Assembly (NCBI GenBank): GCA_021018815.1
Contig: JAITYX010000052.1
Span: forward strand, 3,772,501-3,836,500
Length of the DNA stretch: 64,000 nt
Direction of reading: 5' to 3'
Source: Talinum fruticosum
Lineage: Eukaryota; Streptophyta; Magnoliopsida; Caryophyllales; Talinaceae
Under the pieces are notes generated by a model. It did no database searches, was not told the DNA's origin, and saw only the letters and a program-made list of their open reading frames with translations. Below are positions 1 to 13,100 of the stretch, one piece after another; position 1 is the stretch's first letter; every line of letters begins with the position of its first letter. The position numbers and the translations under genes are program-made.

Positions 1-889
1 ACTGTGGCAGCTGTGAATCTTGTGTAGTCACGTGTCCGTTTTTGTAAAAAGGAAGAAACTTACGGCACTCAGCATTACCCTCACAAATCTCAGCATTACC
101 CTCACAAAATTAAGTGTTGCATAATTTTAACTATCCATTTCTAACAATAACAGGAATGGTGAACTTCCAATAGAGAATTATGGTCATTAAACTGCTAAAG
201 ATAGTTAGCAAAAGTTTGTAACTAAAGGTCTAGAGACTTGAATCTTGAACGTCGGATATCACTGTTCTGGGAGCTATGCAAGATCACTGGCAAGATATTA
301 CGAGGTTGTTAAAGGGACGCACCAAGCAGATTCGACCACTAGCTATTAGAGGAGACGTAATGACTGAAAAAAGAAATAGGTAATTCAGGCTACAATTTGA
401 ACATCATTAGCAAGGCCACTAGTCTTAGTTCATAGATGAAGCCGCAATAGATGAAGCCGCAATGAGCAAAACAGTAACTTTAAAAGCTATTCAGGTCTAA
501 CCACCTCTTGGTCTGTCCAAGTTATGGTATCCTGGATTATGAAAAATGCATCAAGTTATCTCAACACACGTGGAAAGAGCACACATGTTTCTTCACAAAA
601 TTTGCCTCCATAAAGTGAGAACTCTTTCTGTTGATTCTTGTCTCATTCCTTATTTCAGAACCTGACACGAGTATATTTACAACTGAGGAAGAGCTTTGAA
701 GAACCATACAATGAAAGAAGTCTTGCTTATTCCACATGCCATTTTTCGGAGCATTCGGTGCAAGAGAAATAGAAGAGTCTTCGAGGGAGTGGAGACATCT
801 CTTCAACGCTCTAAGGATAAGCTCATCAAGACTCTCTACTTTGGGATAGCGACAATTTTGTCATTCTTCTCTCTTTTTTTCAACAAGTA

Positions 890-1010
890 ATGAAAAAATT
901 GTATTATAAGACCCAAACGGGATGTCACCCATGTACAAAATGGGCAATCACAAAATAAAATCATGCTCTCAAGCTCTCGACAATAATCATATCAACAAAA
1001 TCCACAAAAG
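890..1010 (-). mobile_element. LINE 3'-end fragment
   Basis: The reverse complement has the same 3' tail as the other LINE copies here (a TTTTGTACATGGGTGACATC-like stretch preceded by TTGATATGATTATTGTCG-like sequence). It is only about 120 bp, so it is a strongly 5'-truncated copy or a broken piece, lying in VPS35L sequence left of the last recognised exon. It is followed at about 1020-1170 by sequence that resembles the 3' end of a different LINE (ending in TTATAAAAAAAATAT), too short to class. Confidence 0.55.
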
Positions 1011-1689
1011 TGAATTTTTGTCAATCTTCTTTTGACATTGCAGATTTTGTGGATAGTCTACACTCCAAAATGTTCATATTGGTTGTACATAGTCCTCTTG
1101 TAGGATGCTTGCTTTGCACCCATTCTTTTGATTAATTTATATTATTTCTTTTTTCCTTATAAAAAAAATATATCCAGACTTAAAAAATTATAACTATTTA
1201 TCATACATAAAAACAACAATAATTCCGTAGTGGACCCTGCTTTTCTAGGGCCTCAGGAAATCCAGATGTAGGCAGCCTTCACAACCCCCCTTAACAAAAA
1301 AAGAAGGAAAGTAAAGAGACTAATTCCTGTGAAAATTTATCATCTCTTGGTCAAATATCTAACCCAATCATATGGTAAAGGATGCAAACACAGGCAACAC
1401 CTTGTCCTAAGTGAGACTGCTAGGTATCCAGCACATTTCAACTCTGGATTATTGGGTGAACCTTTGAGCACGTACACGTTTAAGCGTAGAAAGTATTTAG
1501 TTGTAAATAAGAATGCTATGAAAATGGTTTACAAATAATTTTTCACAACTCCACACCTTACTTAGCCCTGTATGTGCCTTGACCCTCAAGGTCAAGATCC
1601 AAGCCTGAACCTCTAAGACTATTGCTAATGAGGGATTTTCAGTTTTTTGAATTTCAATTTGCACCACATCAGCAAAAATAGTATCCTAT

Positions 1690-2665
1690 CAAATCAAATT
1701 GCATCTCTATCCCACAATAAGGGATTCACTTTGGTGGAATTTGGAAGTTGATGCCATTGGCTATTTGGTGGAGTATATTTAAGGAGAGTAATTGCCAAAT
1801 TTTTTAGGGCAAGGCTAGATCTATTCAGGATTTCAAACTTCAATTCCTGAGAACTTTGTATAGTTGGAGTCAAGTTCTCAATCATGGTAAAAAGTTGACT
1901 TTTTTGGAATTTGTCATTATGATTATTGTAGAGATATTGAGGGCGTGATGTTTTTTGTGTTTGCCTCCTTTATTACATGGGTGACATACCCTTTGTGTCT
2001 TCTTTATACATTTTTATTATTATTAAAAAACACGCAAAAGGGGATTCACTTTGAGATTCTCTTCTCAACACATATTTAGGCATGTCCTCTGTTTGAATCT
2101 CCCTAATCTAGTGGCCCAAGAAAGCATGTTTTCTTGCTTGCGGACCACTTTAGGAAAGATTCCAACAGAGCACATGCTTAAAAGAAGAAATTTTAAGTTG
2201 ACTAGTAGGTGTGTGATGTGCCTAGCGGAGGAAGAATCTGCTGACCACCTTTTTGTTCATTGTCAGTGGGTCGCTACTTTATGGCATTTGTCTTTCTCTT
2301 TGATGGAGGGGTAGTTGGGCGCAACCTTTAACAGTAAAAGATGTTTTGGGGGCGTGGAGAAGAAGGCCGAAGAAGAGTTGGGTTTTAGGAGTTCGGAAGT
2401 TGATGCCATTAGCTATTTGGTAGAGTATTTGGAAGGAGAGGAATTGTCGGATTTTTGAGGGCAAGGCGAGGTCTTTGATGATTTCCAGCTTTAGTTTATG
2501 AGAACTTTGTATAGTTGGAGTCAAGTTCTCAATCATGGTACAAAGTTGACTTTTTGAGATTTTCTTCATATGATTAATTTCCAGTGAGAGCTTGATTATT
2601 TTGTGTTTGCCCCTATTTTGTACATGGGTGACGTCCCCTTTGTGCCTTTACATTCTTATGTACTT
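1690..2665 (+). mobile_element. 5'-truncated LINE with zf-RVT domain (interrupted by a second LINE)
   Basis: The stretch 2051-2314 translates to a typical C-terminal zinc-binding region of plant L1-type reverse transcriptases (zf-RVT): CVMCLAEEESADHLFVHCQW gives a C-x2-C...H-x3-H/C pattern, preceded by a SCLRTTLGKIPTEHMLKRR segment. It continues, with broken frames, to the shared LINE tail (TTGTACATGGGTGACG-like, ending near 2665). A 307-bp younger LINE piece (1734-2040) interrupts it, so the segment 1690-1733 probably belongs to the same older copy. The element lies on the plus strand, antisense to VPS35L. The 5' end is not defined. Confidence 0.75.
1734..2040 (+). mobile_element. Short 5'-truncated LINE with 13-bp target-site duplication
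   Basis: The block 1734-2040 matches only the last 300 bp of the same LINE family (compare 2395-2665 and 40268-40540). It is flanked by perfect direct repeats GGGATTCACTTTG at 1721-1733 and 2041-2053, and ends in an A-rich tail. This is the signature of target-primed reverse transcription of a truncated copy, inserted into the older LINE around it. Confidence 0.82.
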
Positions 2666-4152
2666 TTTATTTCACATATTTTTTTAATAATTTTGTTTCT
2701 AACAATAATTAAATAAATTAATAATTATAATTAAATAATTGCAATTAATTTCATAAATATCTAAAATAAACAAAAGCAATTTATGTAATTATAATATGAT
2801 TTAATATCTCAAAATCAAAAATTATGTTAATCGTATTTTTTTAAAATAACATTTCCATTTTGAGCCCTTTCCATTGCCCATTTTAAAGCCCAAATAGCCA
2901 GCCATTCAGCAAAAAAAAGAAAAAAAAAGAGGAAGCAAAAACCCCCAAAAAAGGGAAAAGGATCCAACAGGCGGGACCACGCGAAAAATATTCCACATGA
3001 ATATCTTGGTGAGTGCGGAGCACGGTTATCACTGCACACTATGTGACACGCATAAACATTTAGCTGGGAAGGCAAAGGAGCGGGCCGAAAAAGGAATGTT
3101 GTTAACAGCACACCCAACCTAGGAATGTTGTTTAACCGCACACCCAACCTTCTCTCTCTTCTCTTTTTCCTCTCTCTTCTTCTTCTTCTCTCTCCTCCTC
3201 TATTGTTTTTTATAATAATTCTCAATCTTTCTACCCCCAAGTGGAGGTAGTCGTCTAAGAGAATTACAAATAGGGCCTAAGGTAAGATCCACATTGAACC
3301 AATTTCTCAAACTAAGGCTGTTTACTAGACTTGTGCAAAGTATTTCCTATTAACCATTTTGTTCCGTATCCTCGCAACATATGCTTCTATACATACTAAA
3401 ACTTAACTAAAGAGAACCCTAAATTATATATAAGTAATAACAATACAATTAACCAATAAAGAACAACTGGTCCTCCCCAGCGTCACTCAACTGATTCTTG
3501 ACCCGTTCAAATGCTCATGGTCAGCCAAGAAGTGACTGATCCACTCTGGTTCTAATAACATTGCTCCAGATGCCTTGCATTTTTCGTAACTAAGGTTTCA
3601 CTAAACCTATAGTTTCTTTTTTTTTCTTAAGTCAACTTAAGGAAAAAGTGAAATAGGAACAGCAGGTTTGGATACAAAGTGAATATCCTATAGATAGAAT
3701 ACTAAGTACTAACACCAAAAGGAGACTATCCACAGAATCAATAAATTCAAAAGAGAACAAAAGTTGTACATTATCCTGAAAATAGTCTTGATCAAGTTAC
3801 CTTTGATGCACTAAAGAGGTGTTTTAACCTGATGTAATAATTGATTTAGATATCTTCAGTAAGGCAGGGTGAAAACCTAACTTCTAAAAGAACAAATGTA
3901 AAAACTACATAACTCGGTAATTCATTTAAATGTCTTTGTCAAGTAAACGACACAAAAGGTCCCTAGCTGTATAAACATAAAAATATTCAACTAATCACAA
4001 GATGTCAATTTACAAGAATAAATAAAGCAATCATGAATCATGATGGAAAGTATGCAGGCACGGGATGTGCAGACGTGCAAAGAAGAATTCAAAAGCTTAA
4101 ACCCCGGTGCTGAGTTGACATCATTTTAAAAAGGGGTTCACGTGCCATATAC
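2666..4152. other. AT-rich sequence left of VPS35L exon 7, no recognised gene
   Basis: This probably lies within a VPS35L intron. It contains a pyrimidine-rich stretch (about 3140-3210) and a 30-bp tandem pair (about 3091-3119 and 3121-3149, sharing the GCACACCCAACCT end). A short open stretch near 3500-3600 on the minus strand does not match any VPS35L segment I know. I see no domain, RNA gene or complete mobile element. Confidence 0.5.
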
Positions 4153-7100
4153 CTTTCTCAGATGGAGCCAATTTTTGTGCACAATATGCCAAATACAGGT
4201 GGCAATATGCAGATGCCAACGGATCGCCCAAACCATGCATCATTGAGACTAAGCGTGGGAAAATGTCAACAGTATCATCACGTAAGAACCGCCAACAAGG
4301 CAGTATTGCAAGCTCCAAGTAGCTGAGGTACAACATTTTGCAAATAGTTGTTAATGATAAACCGAACGGCGATGCTCCAACAATAAACACATACTTCCCG
4401 TAAAATCATTAATTAAAACCAAATTAGAGCTTTATTTGGTCAACCTTTTATGAACAGAGCAGCTGAAAAGGGTAAGAATAACTCTCAAACATCATTACCC
4501 AATTAAGTTTAAAAATATGCAAATCTTTTGCCAATAAATAAGTATCTACGAACAAGTTCTCTGGACAAGATCATAACTCAATCAAACCACCACCAAAACC
4601 CAGTGCAAGCTTCATAACTAGACCTGGAAAAAATTAACCCGACCCGAACCCGCCCGAAGAATTTAGGGTCTTGGACAAGAATTTGAACTCATAACCCAAT
4701 GTTTAGTTTATTACTTTTGCAGAAATTAATTGCTCTAGATGCTGAAAAAGGTCTTACAAATTGCAAGTCCCATCAGAAAACATTTTATACACATCTTTCA
4801 CATGTGTATGAGAGCATGGGCCCATGAAAATTCTCATGCATTGGTCTGACCAGCAACTGCTTGCAAGTCAGTACTAGAATTATCTGGGTCTATACGTCAT
4901 TTTATGTCTGAAACTAAATATCTACAAGAAAGACAATCAAACAGTATTCCAAGCACATGGGCACATTTAACATGTGTTTCAACAGTAGAAAACAACCAAA
5001 AGGAGAACACAGTAAGGATGGAACCTCGAAATCTTACATGCGTGGCAACAGCTCACGTATGGAACCAATTTTGCAAAACCAATTGTGGCAGGTTTCTTTT
5101 GCCTCTGAGCAAATATCGCTTGGTCCAAAGTCCTCTACAACATATGAATCAGAGGTGTTCCGGTAAAACATTTGGGTAAATTGATACATGACATGTAATC
5201 TTGAATGCAGCATACTCCCACCCCAAACATATTGGATACTTGACATGTAATCATCTGGGTAAACTGATTGTTGGCATATAATTATGTAAATCTTTAACCT
5301 TAAATAATACAGAATCCTTGCCGTAAACAAGATTTGGGTACCAAGATTATGAATGCAGTAAACAAGATTAAACAATGCAGAACCATTAAACACACACACA
5401 CACGTTTTTGGGAAAATTAATACTTAATATGTAATCATGAATGCAGTAAAGAAGATTAATATTTCTTTGAAAAATCATGAACCTTAAACAATACAGAATA
5501 ACCTTGGTCCTCGACTAACATCTTAGATAACAAATTGGCCATTCTAACAGTAATTTGATTCATGGTATAACAAGAAAAGGAGACAATTAGCAAGAACATA
5601 AAGTCACTTTCTCAAGGGTTATGTCGGGATTCAAGGAATATGTACCCCCCAGCTGCCTGTCCATTCATTTGTATTCCCAGCAAAGGAATCAAAATCCTTC
5701 CCTTTTTCGATCAGCACTTCCCCAAAAGTGGAAACTCTGACCCTCCAGATACAAAAGCAGTTGTCAGAGGAGGAATCAAAAGAACAATGGCAAAACCAGG
5801 GGTTTGGGCAAAGACCAGTGAACAGTCCTTGTTGAGCATTGACATGATGACCTACATAAAAATTTATTCCCAAAATTAAGTTTTTACATTTTCCCCTTCT
5901 AATTTTCTTCTTCATTGGAAATTTCTGCTTTGTTGGATCCAGTACTTTGGGAATAGGATCAGTGAACCTCACAACTTTGGAATAGTACCCTAAAATATGT
6001 ATTTGCAATTTAGAAAAATAGGAAAAGGTTATAAACAAACAGGCTGGGTGAAATTGGTAACCATTTCTCTATGCAATCGGACGAAGTTGTGGAGAGTGCA
6101 AGTCATCATAATAATGTCAAAATCTTTTGAGGCGTTATGTTCCTCAATATTTTCCAAGTTTTCTTTAAGAGTACAAATGTTCTCTCCACTCTCATTCAGT
6201 GGCCCATATTTTTAAGTCCCAATACATGAGAACGACTCCCATTTCCTTGTACATGACTAAATATCCACCTATGTTAAGTTTTCCCAAATCAACTAAATAG
6301 TATATTCCAAAGCATGAAACGAAAGTGAAGAGGGAGAGGGTGTGAGAGCTACAGCAAGCAAAAATGAAGTTGTGGGCTATGGTTTGCAAAATCCCTTGAA
6401 GCCATTAATATATATCTAGGGCTTTTTTGTTAATTGAAATTACATAATTGACCCGTTTTTAATTATGCATAGAATATTGAAATTGGAAGGGCAAAAATGC
6501 CATTTGACCCTTGTTTAAGATTATATTGAATCATCTGTCCGTCAGATTTGAGTTTAATTGCTAGGCCTACTATAAAACTATGGTGCTCACAATATATTAA
6601 AGGGAAAAAAATGTCATTTGACCCTTGTTTAATAATCACTAATGCCCATAATATTTGTTTCCACATTAACATAGCCCCACCAGTAGCAGTTGGGACCGGT
6701 TAGCATTTAGCATCACTGAGAAATAGCAATTAGCGGTTAGCAAATATTTATGAGCAAGTAGCATTTACAAAATACTGAAACGAACAAAGCCTAAAGTCAA
6801 TTCACATCATGACCTTTGTAGTCTAACCACCAAAAGATAAAGAGACAAGAAACAATCAAAAAGAGACATCAGAAATGCCAATCAATAAAGGTAAACATAA
6901 TTGCATGAGATGGGATGAAGTCCCAAAAGGAGCAGAATATCTGACAGGAGTAAATCAGATGCAATGCAACAAAAAAATGAGACAAGAACCTCGCAAGGAG
7001 TAAATCTGCAAGCCATCTTCTGAAAATTCAGACTTTCGTTTGATGCGCTCCCATACCATATCACCAAGCATACCCAGTATATCAGTAACTAGACCAAACA

Positions 7101-10100
7101 ATGTTGGATAAAATTGTAGTAATGCAGTGTCCCTCAAAAGCCTAGCAACCTGCATTGTGACCAATCTCTGAGTTCCTTACTATCATGAAGAAAACTAGTA
7201 AGTCCCATTGCATCATTGTACCAATCCTGAAAAAAGCACTTAAGCTCAGAGAGAAACATATATCTGATATGTTCGTGGTCCAGATTCATAAAAAGAAATA
7301 CATAATTTGACTACATACACATCTCAGTTTTTCAGAAACAAATGGGAGTCCAAGAATAAATGTTCCCCTTTTTAAACCCCCAAGGAACAAGAAAAGAAGA
7401 AGAGAGTATCTCTTGCTATTACAACTAGAACTCTACGGAAAAAAAAAAAAAAATAGATCATTGACTTGAGTTGACAGGGTCACAGGGATGTAGTGCTAAG
7501 GTGAGAGCACATTTCAAGTCTGATTGCCGGAAAACAAACAAGTGTTTTCTTTGCATTCAAAAATAGGATCCTTAAACCAACCTGTCTAACACCCTCTTGA
7601 ACCAAGACAAAAAGCAGATGAACTCCTGATCGACTAGATAAGGTTCATATGCCTAATCATCATTGATAAATGCTTTTTACCTATGTTCAGAATCAAAAAG
7701 AAAATTGAGACTCCAAACAGTTTTGACAATTCAACTACTCATCCAAATAAAAGAAAAGCAAATGAAAAGAATGACGAAAATTTACAACAGACATTATGTA
7801 TGCACTATGCATTCTATGATTATTCACCATCAGTGAATTCTACCTATATGCTAAATGCCATAACTCCATGATATTTAGAGTCATCTGTGATATCCCTTGC
7901 TTATAGGTCCCACATGCCAATCCATATGCTTCTGTTCAACATAAGCATGGAAACAGAAAGCCTCCAAACTCCAACACACATCTTCTGGAAATCATTCCAT
8001 AACTATGCCTTAGAAATCATCATTATTTTGGATAGAATCAAACAGAGGTGTGGTCTCGTAAGGATTGAAGATACTTTTAGCCCATTGGATATTCAACCTG
8101 CAGATCATTCTATGGCACAAAAACACTATGGTGAATTCTGACCTTTCTTTTGTGTTACGTTTGCTTCCAGTCTCAAGAGCACCAAAATCTACCAGCAAGA
8201 GGTGAGGGAAAAGATGTTTTCACAGAAAAGGGTCTGGGTTATGCTGATCCATCCACTTTATTGAGCCCCCAATCAAACAAATGCAATAAAAGCAGGAAAG
8301 CTTGCCATCCACCTGATTAATATCAGTTAGACCAGTGAAACTATAAGGCAAATTTCAGCAGCCTTAGCTCACAAAAGAACCAATCAATATCATATGCCTT
8401 GAAAATGAATTAGCCTATAAAAGCTTCAGCATTCCTCCAGAATCAATAAAGTTTGGGCAACAAGACCATGGTGGATCGTAACGAAACCCTGAGTGAGAGA
8501 ATCAAGAGGAGTATTTGAAAAGAGCCAAAAAGCCGAAAAGAAGTTTCAGCAGTACCACATAAAGTGCTTTATCCATAAAAAAAAATTATCCAGAACCAGA
8601 TACATGCTTAGGGGTGGTTTTAATCCATTTGTCCCTAATTACATGGGTTGCGATATCACCCTCGCTGTGGTTTCGTCATCTTAGAGACTCAAACACAAAC
8701 AACACAGGTGAAAGCACCTTAAAGCAGACAGCCGAAAAGTCCATCTCAAAGAAACTGAGCTAACTTAAAAGTTCTACTGACTTGCCTTAACAGTTAACTT
8801 CAAGGATTTAACATGATCATCAGCATGCCATGCATTGGTGATTTCACTCTTCATGTCATTTAGCCTAGCAATGTACTCTTGCTGAGTTATTAATTTTGCA
8901 TCCTCATCAGCTGATCCCTGATGATCATCCAGCTCATCTAGATGTGTACTCAATGATTTCTCAGAAGCTGCACAATAGTTGTATCAGAACACGTAAGATT
9001 GCTCACAGCCTTAAACACTAAACCAGTAACAAAACCAAAAAAATGTGTCACCTCATTAGAGTAAACTTTTTGACATGGTAACTTAAAAGGATGTCAAAAC
9101 CATGATAGAACTTAAAGAGAGAAAAGCAAGCTTCTTACCCTTGCGATATCCCAGGACAGAATCGGCAATCTGAGAATATATAGCAGAACAGTGTCAGGAT
9201 AGTGGTTTCTGGATGACAAATAAACAGTGTTACATAACACAACTAGTAGGGGTCGAAATGAGCTAAACCAACTTGAAGAAGCTAATGAACTAGTTTGTTG
9301 GGGAACTCGAATATCTAGGTTATAAATAAGCTCCAGTAGGCATCAATTTGAACTCAAGGTACACATGGGCTGAGCATAGAGAAGCTCGGTTCAGTAGGCT
9401 TGTGATGTTCGTCAATGACAAGAAAAATGATCATGCGGAAACGTGACTTGTGATCTAATCTCTGAAACTAAATTCTACCCATAAATACAGCTAGGAACTA
9501 TTTCATCTCTAAATCAGCCCTTCTTCCATAGAGCATTCAAATATCAAGCTGCTGCCATCATGCTTACTAGCACCATATGAACTCTATCTTCTCTAATTGG
9601 ATGGTTTAGATCCATTTAAAGTTTAAACTCATTTCATCCTTAATTTTCTCAATATTTAAATTCAATTTTGATTTTTCATATCAACAGTAAAAACTAGAGG
9701 GAAAATGGCAATGCTGAGTCCAGCTTGAAAAATATTTTGTCAGCTGAACCTCAAGCATATCAAGCTCAGCCTCAAGGTGGATCATCTCATTTCCAGCCCT
9801 GCAAATGACAGACTTGAAAGAACTCAATAAATTTCCTTCAATCAGCTAATGGTTAGACAGGTCCAGAAACAAGTTTTAGTGGTTGCATAACTAGTCCAAT
9901 AAATCAAGGGACTGAAATTGATATATGATGGATTGGAAATGAGACAGAATAGAGCATTTCGACACTTGAACTCCACTTGTCTTTTAATTTTCCACACTTT
10001 AGCCAGGAATGGCAAACGCAGCAACACCAATAGTCAAAATTATCATGCATACCGATGAAACAGAAACTGTCTTAGAAGTAGGAAATTTCTGCACCAAGAA

Positions 10101-13100
10101 TCTCTTAAAAGTGGTCCACTCCTTCCCTAGAAGCTCGATTGAATTAATGGGCGAGATATCTGGTTGGGAAGCATTTTCAGAATTCTCCAAATCTTGAAAG
10201 GGAACAGCGATATCATGTGGTGCTCTCAGGGGATCCAATGTATCATCCTTCTCTTCATCTACATCAACCTAAATCACAAATTGGTGAACTTCTCAGTGGT
10301 CAAGCCTAATTCAATAGTCAGGAAAATTGGAAAAGCAGACATTCACTCATAATTTCATTATATTAATTACCAAGTCAAGAAATAAAACATGAAGAAACAA
10401 AAAATAACAGAAGCTAAACCCAAGACAGGTTCCCTGTGTCAGGAAGAAAAGATCTTATGAAGATTCTACGTCCCACAAATGCTTTCCAATCTCCTAGATT
10501 CCTAGTAATCACAAGTTTTTAGATTTTTCCATGAACTTACTTCAAGCAAGATATCTAATATACCACTCCCCCCCAAAAAAAAAAAAAATATCCTCCTTTT
10601 TCTCCCAGCAAGTGCTAGGCCAAAACTTGGACATGACACCAAGAGAAGTGTAGAACAAAAGGTTCATCCTACCACAAGGAGAGTGAGTCCATCAGGACTA
10701 AAAACTTAGCAGCATTGATGGTGGCCAAGGCATAATGCAGAGTAACAACACACTATGATCCCTCATGAAGAATGTTTAAGTGCTCATAACTTCTTTGCGG
10801 ACCTAGTGTAACACCTCGAGATTTTAGCTAATGATAATTGACTTGCATATGAATATTTGACTTGAATACGTCATTTAATCAGTAGTATAATATTTTTGTT
10901 GGCCTTAATACTTCTGAGAACAATTAAGATTATGTGTTCATTGGATTAATTCATATGCATTAAAATTATCGACATTATGTTTAGTAAGTTACCTAGTCAT
11001 ATAAAATTGGTCAAGCCAAAGTTTAAGTCAAGTCAAGTCAAGTCAAATGCATATTTAATAATTAAGCAAAAAAAATTAAATATAAGCCAATTGTTTTAGC
11101 TTACACATAGATTTTTCAAACTATGGTTTTGTTTAGCCCATAACTTTTTTTTATAGAAATAAAATGCACATGGTTTTAGCCCATAGTTTTTAGAAACAAT
11201 TTGACAAGTATCATAATTTGAAGAGGTTGGAGGCTTCGCTTGGTAGATTAAAGGAGTAAAGAAGTATTAAAGGGATACATTTAGCTAAACTAAGGTGAGT
11301 AATTCTTATATTTTCTTTTTAACTAAAAAGGTTAGGAGAATATAAGTAAAAAGAAATAATGCATGAATATAATAATCTAGACTAAAGTAAAGAATTAAAA
11401 ACTTAATTTAACTAAATTAGGAACTCACATTAACTTTATGTTATGAGTTGTTTGATTACTTGGATGGGTGTGCATGATTGATGAGCGAGATATATCTCAA
11501 TCTTGCATATATTTGTATGGTTAAGGAGAATAATGATTGTTGAATACGAGATGTTAATTTCATATTATAACATATTTTTCTACACTCGTTTGAATTTCTG
11601 CGAATTATTGGATCCATGAAAAACATGAAAATTTTACTCGTAATTTTTACATATTATATGGCAATTTACTATAAGTTTTCATGAATTTTGGATAAGTAGA
11701 TTGTCGATTATGAATTTCTAAGTAAAATTGCCCAATTTATGTTAAATATGGACTGATTATATGTTTCGATTTGTTAGGTGATTTCGTGATTACCATGAAG
11801 CACGATACCGATAAAGCAAACTATAAATGGATTATGTACACTTATAGAAATAAATTTGAAAGTGTTCAACCAAATTTCATGCGTGTTTGTGGCTACATAC
11901 ATCATGATGACGAACTTATTAATGCAAGATGTAAATATGTGTTTTCTTGTAAGAAATTATGATTCTAAGATATGCTAAAATTACGTTTAAAAAGAGGAAT
12001 GAAGTTCATGTCCGCATAGAACTATTGCTTATGTGTTACATTCCAAAGCTATGGCCATAGAATTAGTTTGTTTTTCTGTGTTTCGGATCGTGGTCGAGAG
12101 GTTTTACCAATTCACTAGGATGTGATTTTCGGCCTATGTGTTATGTGATATGTGTGGTCCTGATTGAACCTTGTGATAGCTTCGTTGGTTTATCAAGATG
12201 TGAATTCCGGCTCCACAATTTGTGATTTTAAGCGACTACGTTCTCTAGAGCGATAGGTCCCTTATTGGTATCTTGTGATGACTTCGATCGATCCACCGAG
12301 ATGTGTTTATGAACCTTGTATTTTGTGATAATTCCTTGTGTTGGTCATGAGTGGATTTCCCTAAAATTAAGAAACCCAACGATATAATTAAGATTTTGAT
12401 GCATGCATTGAACTATGACTAAGCATGATATGATATTTGTAATATTGTAAATATTTGTTACATTCATGATGATAGAAAACCTATGTGAAAGTATGTCTTT
12501 GTGCATATAAGATGTGGTTATAGTCCGGTTATTAGTCTAATTAAGTGAACTTTAGTTTCTTTTCAACTCAAGTAAGGACTAAGAGTCCAAAAGACATGGT
12601 CGGTATGGGAAGTTATGGTTAGTTTAGTGAATAAACTAATAGTAGTGTCTCGTTTAGGGACTTTAGTGAAAACGAGAGTCTCTAGATCACACTTGGTATG
12701 GGACAAATATGGTTGAGTTAGTTTAATCACTCGTTTTATAATATAACTGTGCATTTTGTAAAATATTAAGAGCATGATAAATGTGAATGTATGATTCTAA
12801 TTGTGAAATGTGACTCGTCTCGTATATCACCTTCCAAGTGTTGCATGTTATGATTTAAATTATTTGTATTACTTGTTTATGTGCTTGTGTGTAAATATGA
12901 TAATGTGAAAAGTATAGCATCGGGAAATATAAGCGTTAATTCACCGGGCTCGAGGAGCACATGACTTCACCATTTTTTAAATTAAAGGGATCAAGGAAGT
13001 ATCTAAGAAGATTAGCGGTTAGCACAATTTGGTGACCCAAGATAGGAAGGCGGTCCATGTTTATACTTTAGACTATGTTAGTAAATAAAAGGCAGGATGT

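Noticed and set aside
2827..3240. 137-codon Arg/Glu-rich open frame on the minus strand
   Set aside because: It is produced by a CT-rich low-complexity tract and has no protein-like composition.
4620..4665. GACCTGGAAAAAATTAACCC followed by GACCCGAACCCGCC, like the end of a hAT-type MITE
   Set aside because: Only one end is visible; no partner inverted repeat or target duplication was found.
5631..6038. 135-codon open frame on the minus strand
   Set aside because: No domain, signal or family resemblance was recognised; it lies within VPS35L between two good exons (7149-6990 and 5134-5038) and shows no splice structure of its own.
7164..7235. Exon-like stretch on the minus strand (acceptor TTTTTTCAG, then DWYNDAMGLTSFLHD)
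   Set aside because: The VPS35L family reads directly from the 8967-8786 exon into VARLLRDT in the 7149-6990 exon, in phase, leaving no place for this segment.
9700..9805. Possible VPS35L exon reading GNEMIHLEAELDMLEVQL on the minus strand
   Set aside because: It has an acceptor-like AG but no convincing donor or family match, and the flanking exons join in phase without it.
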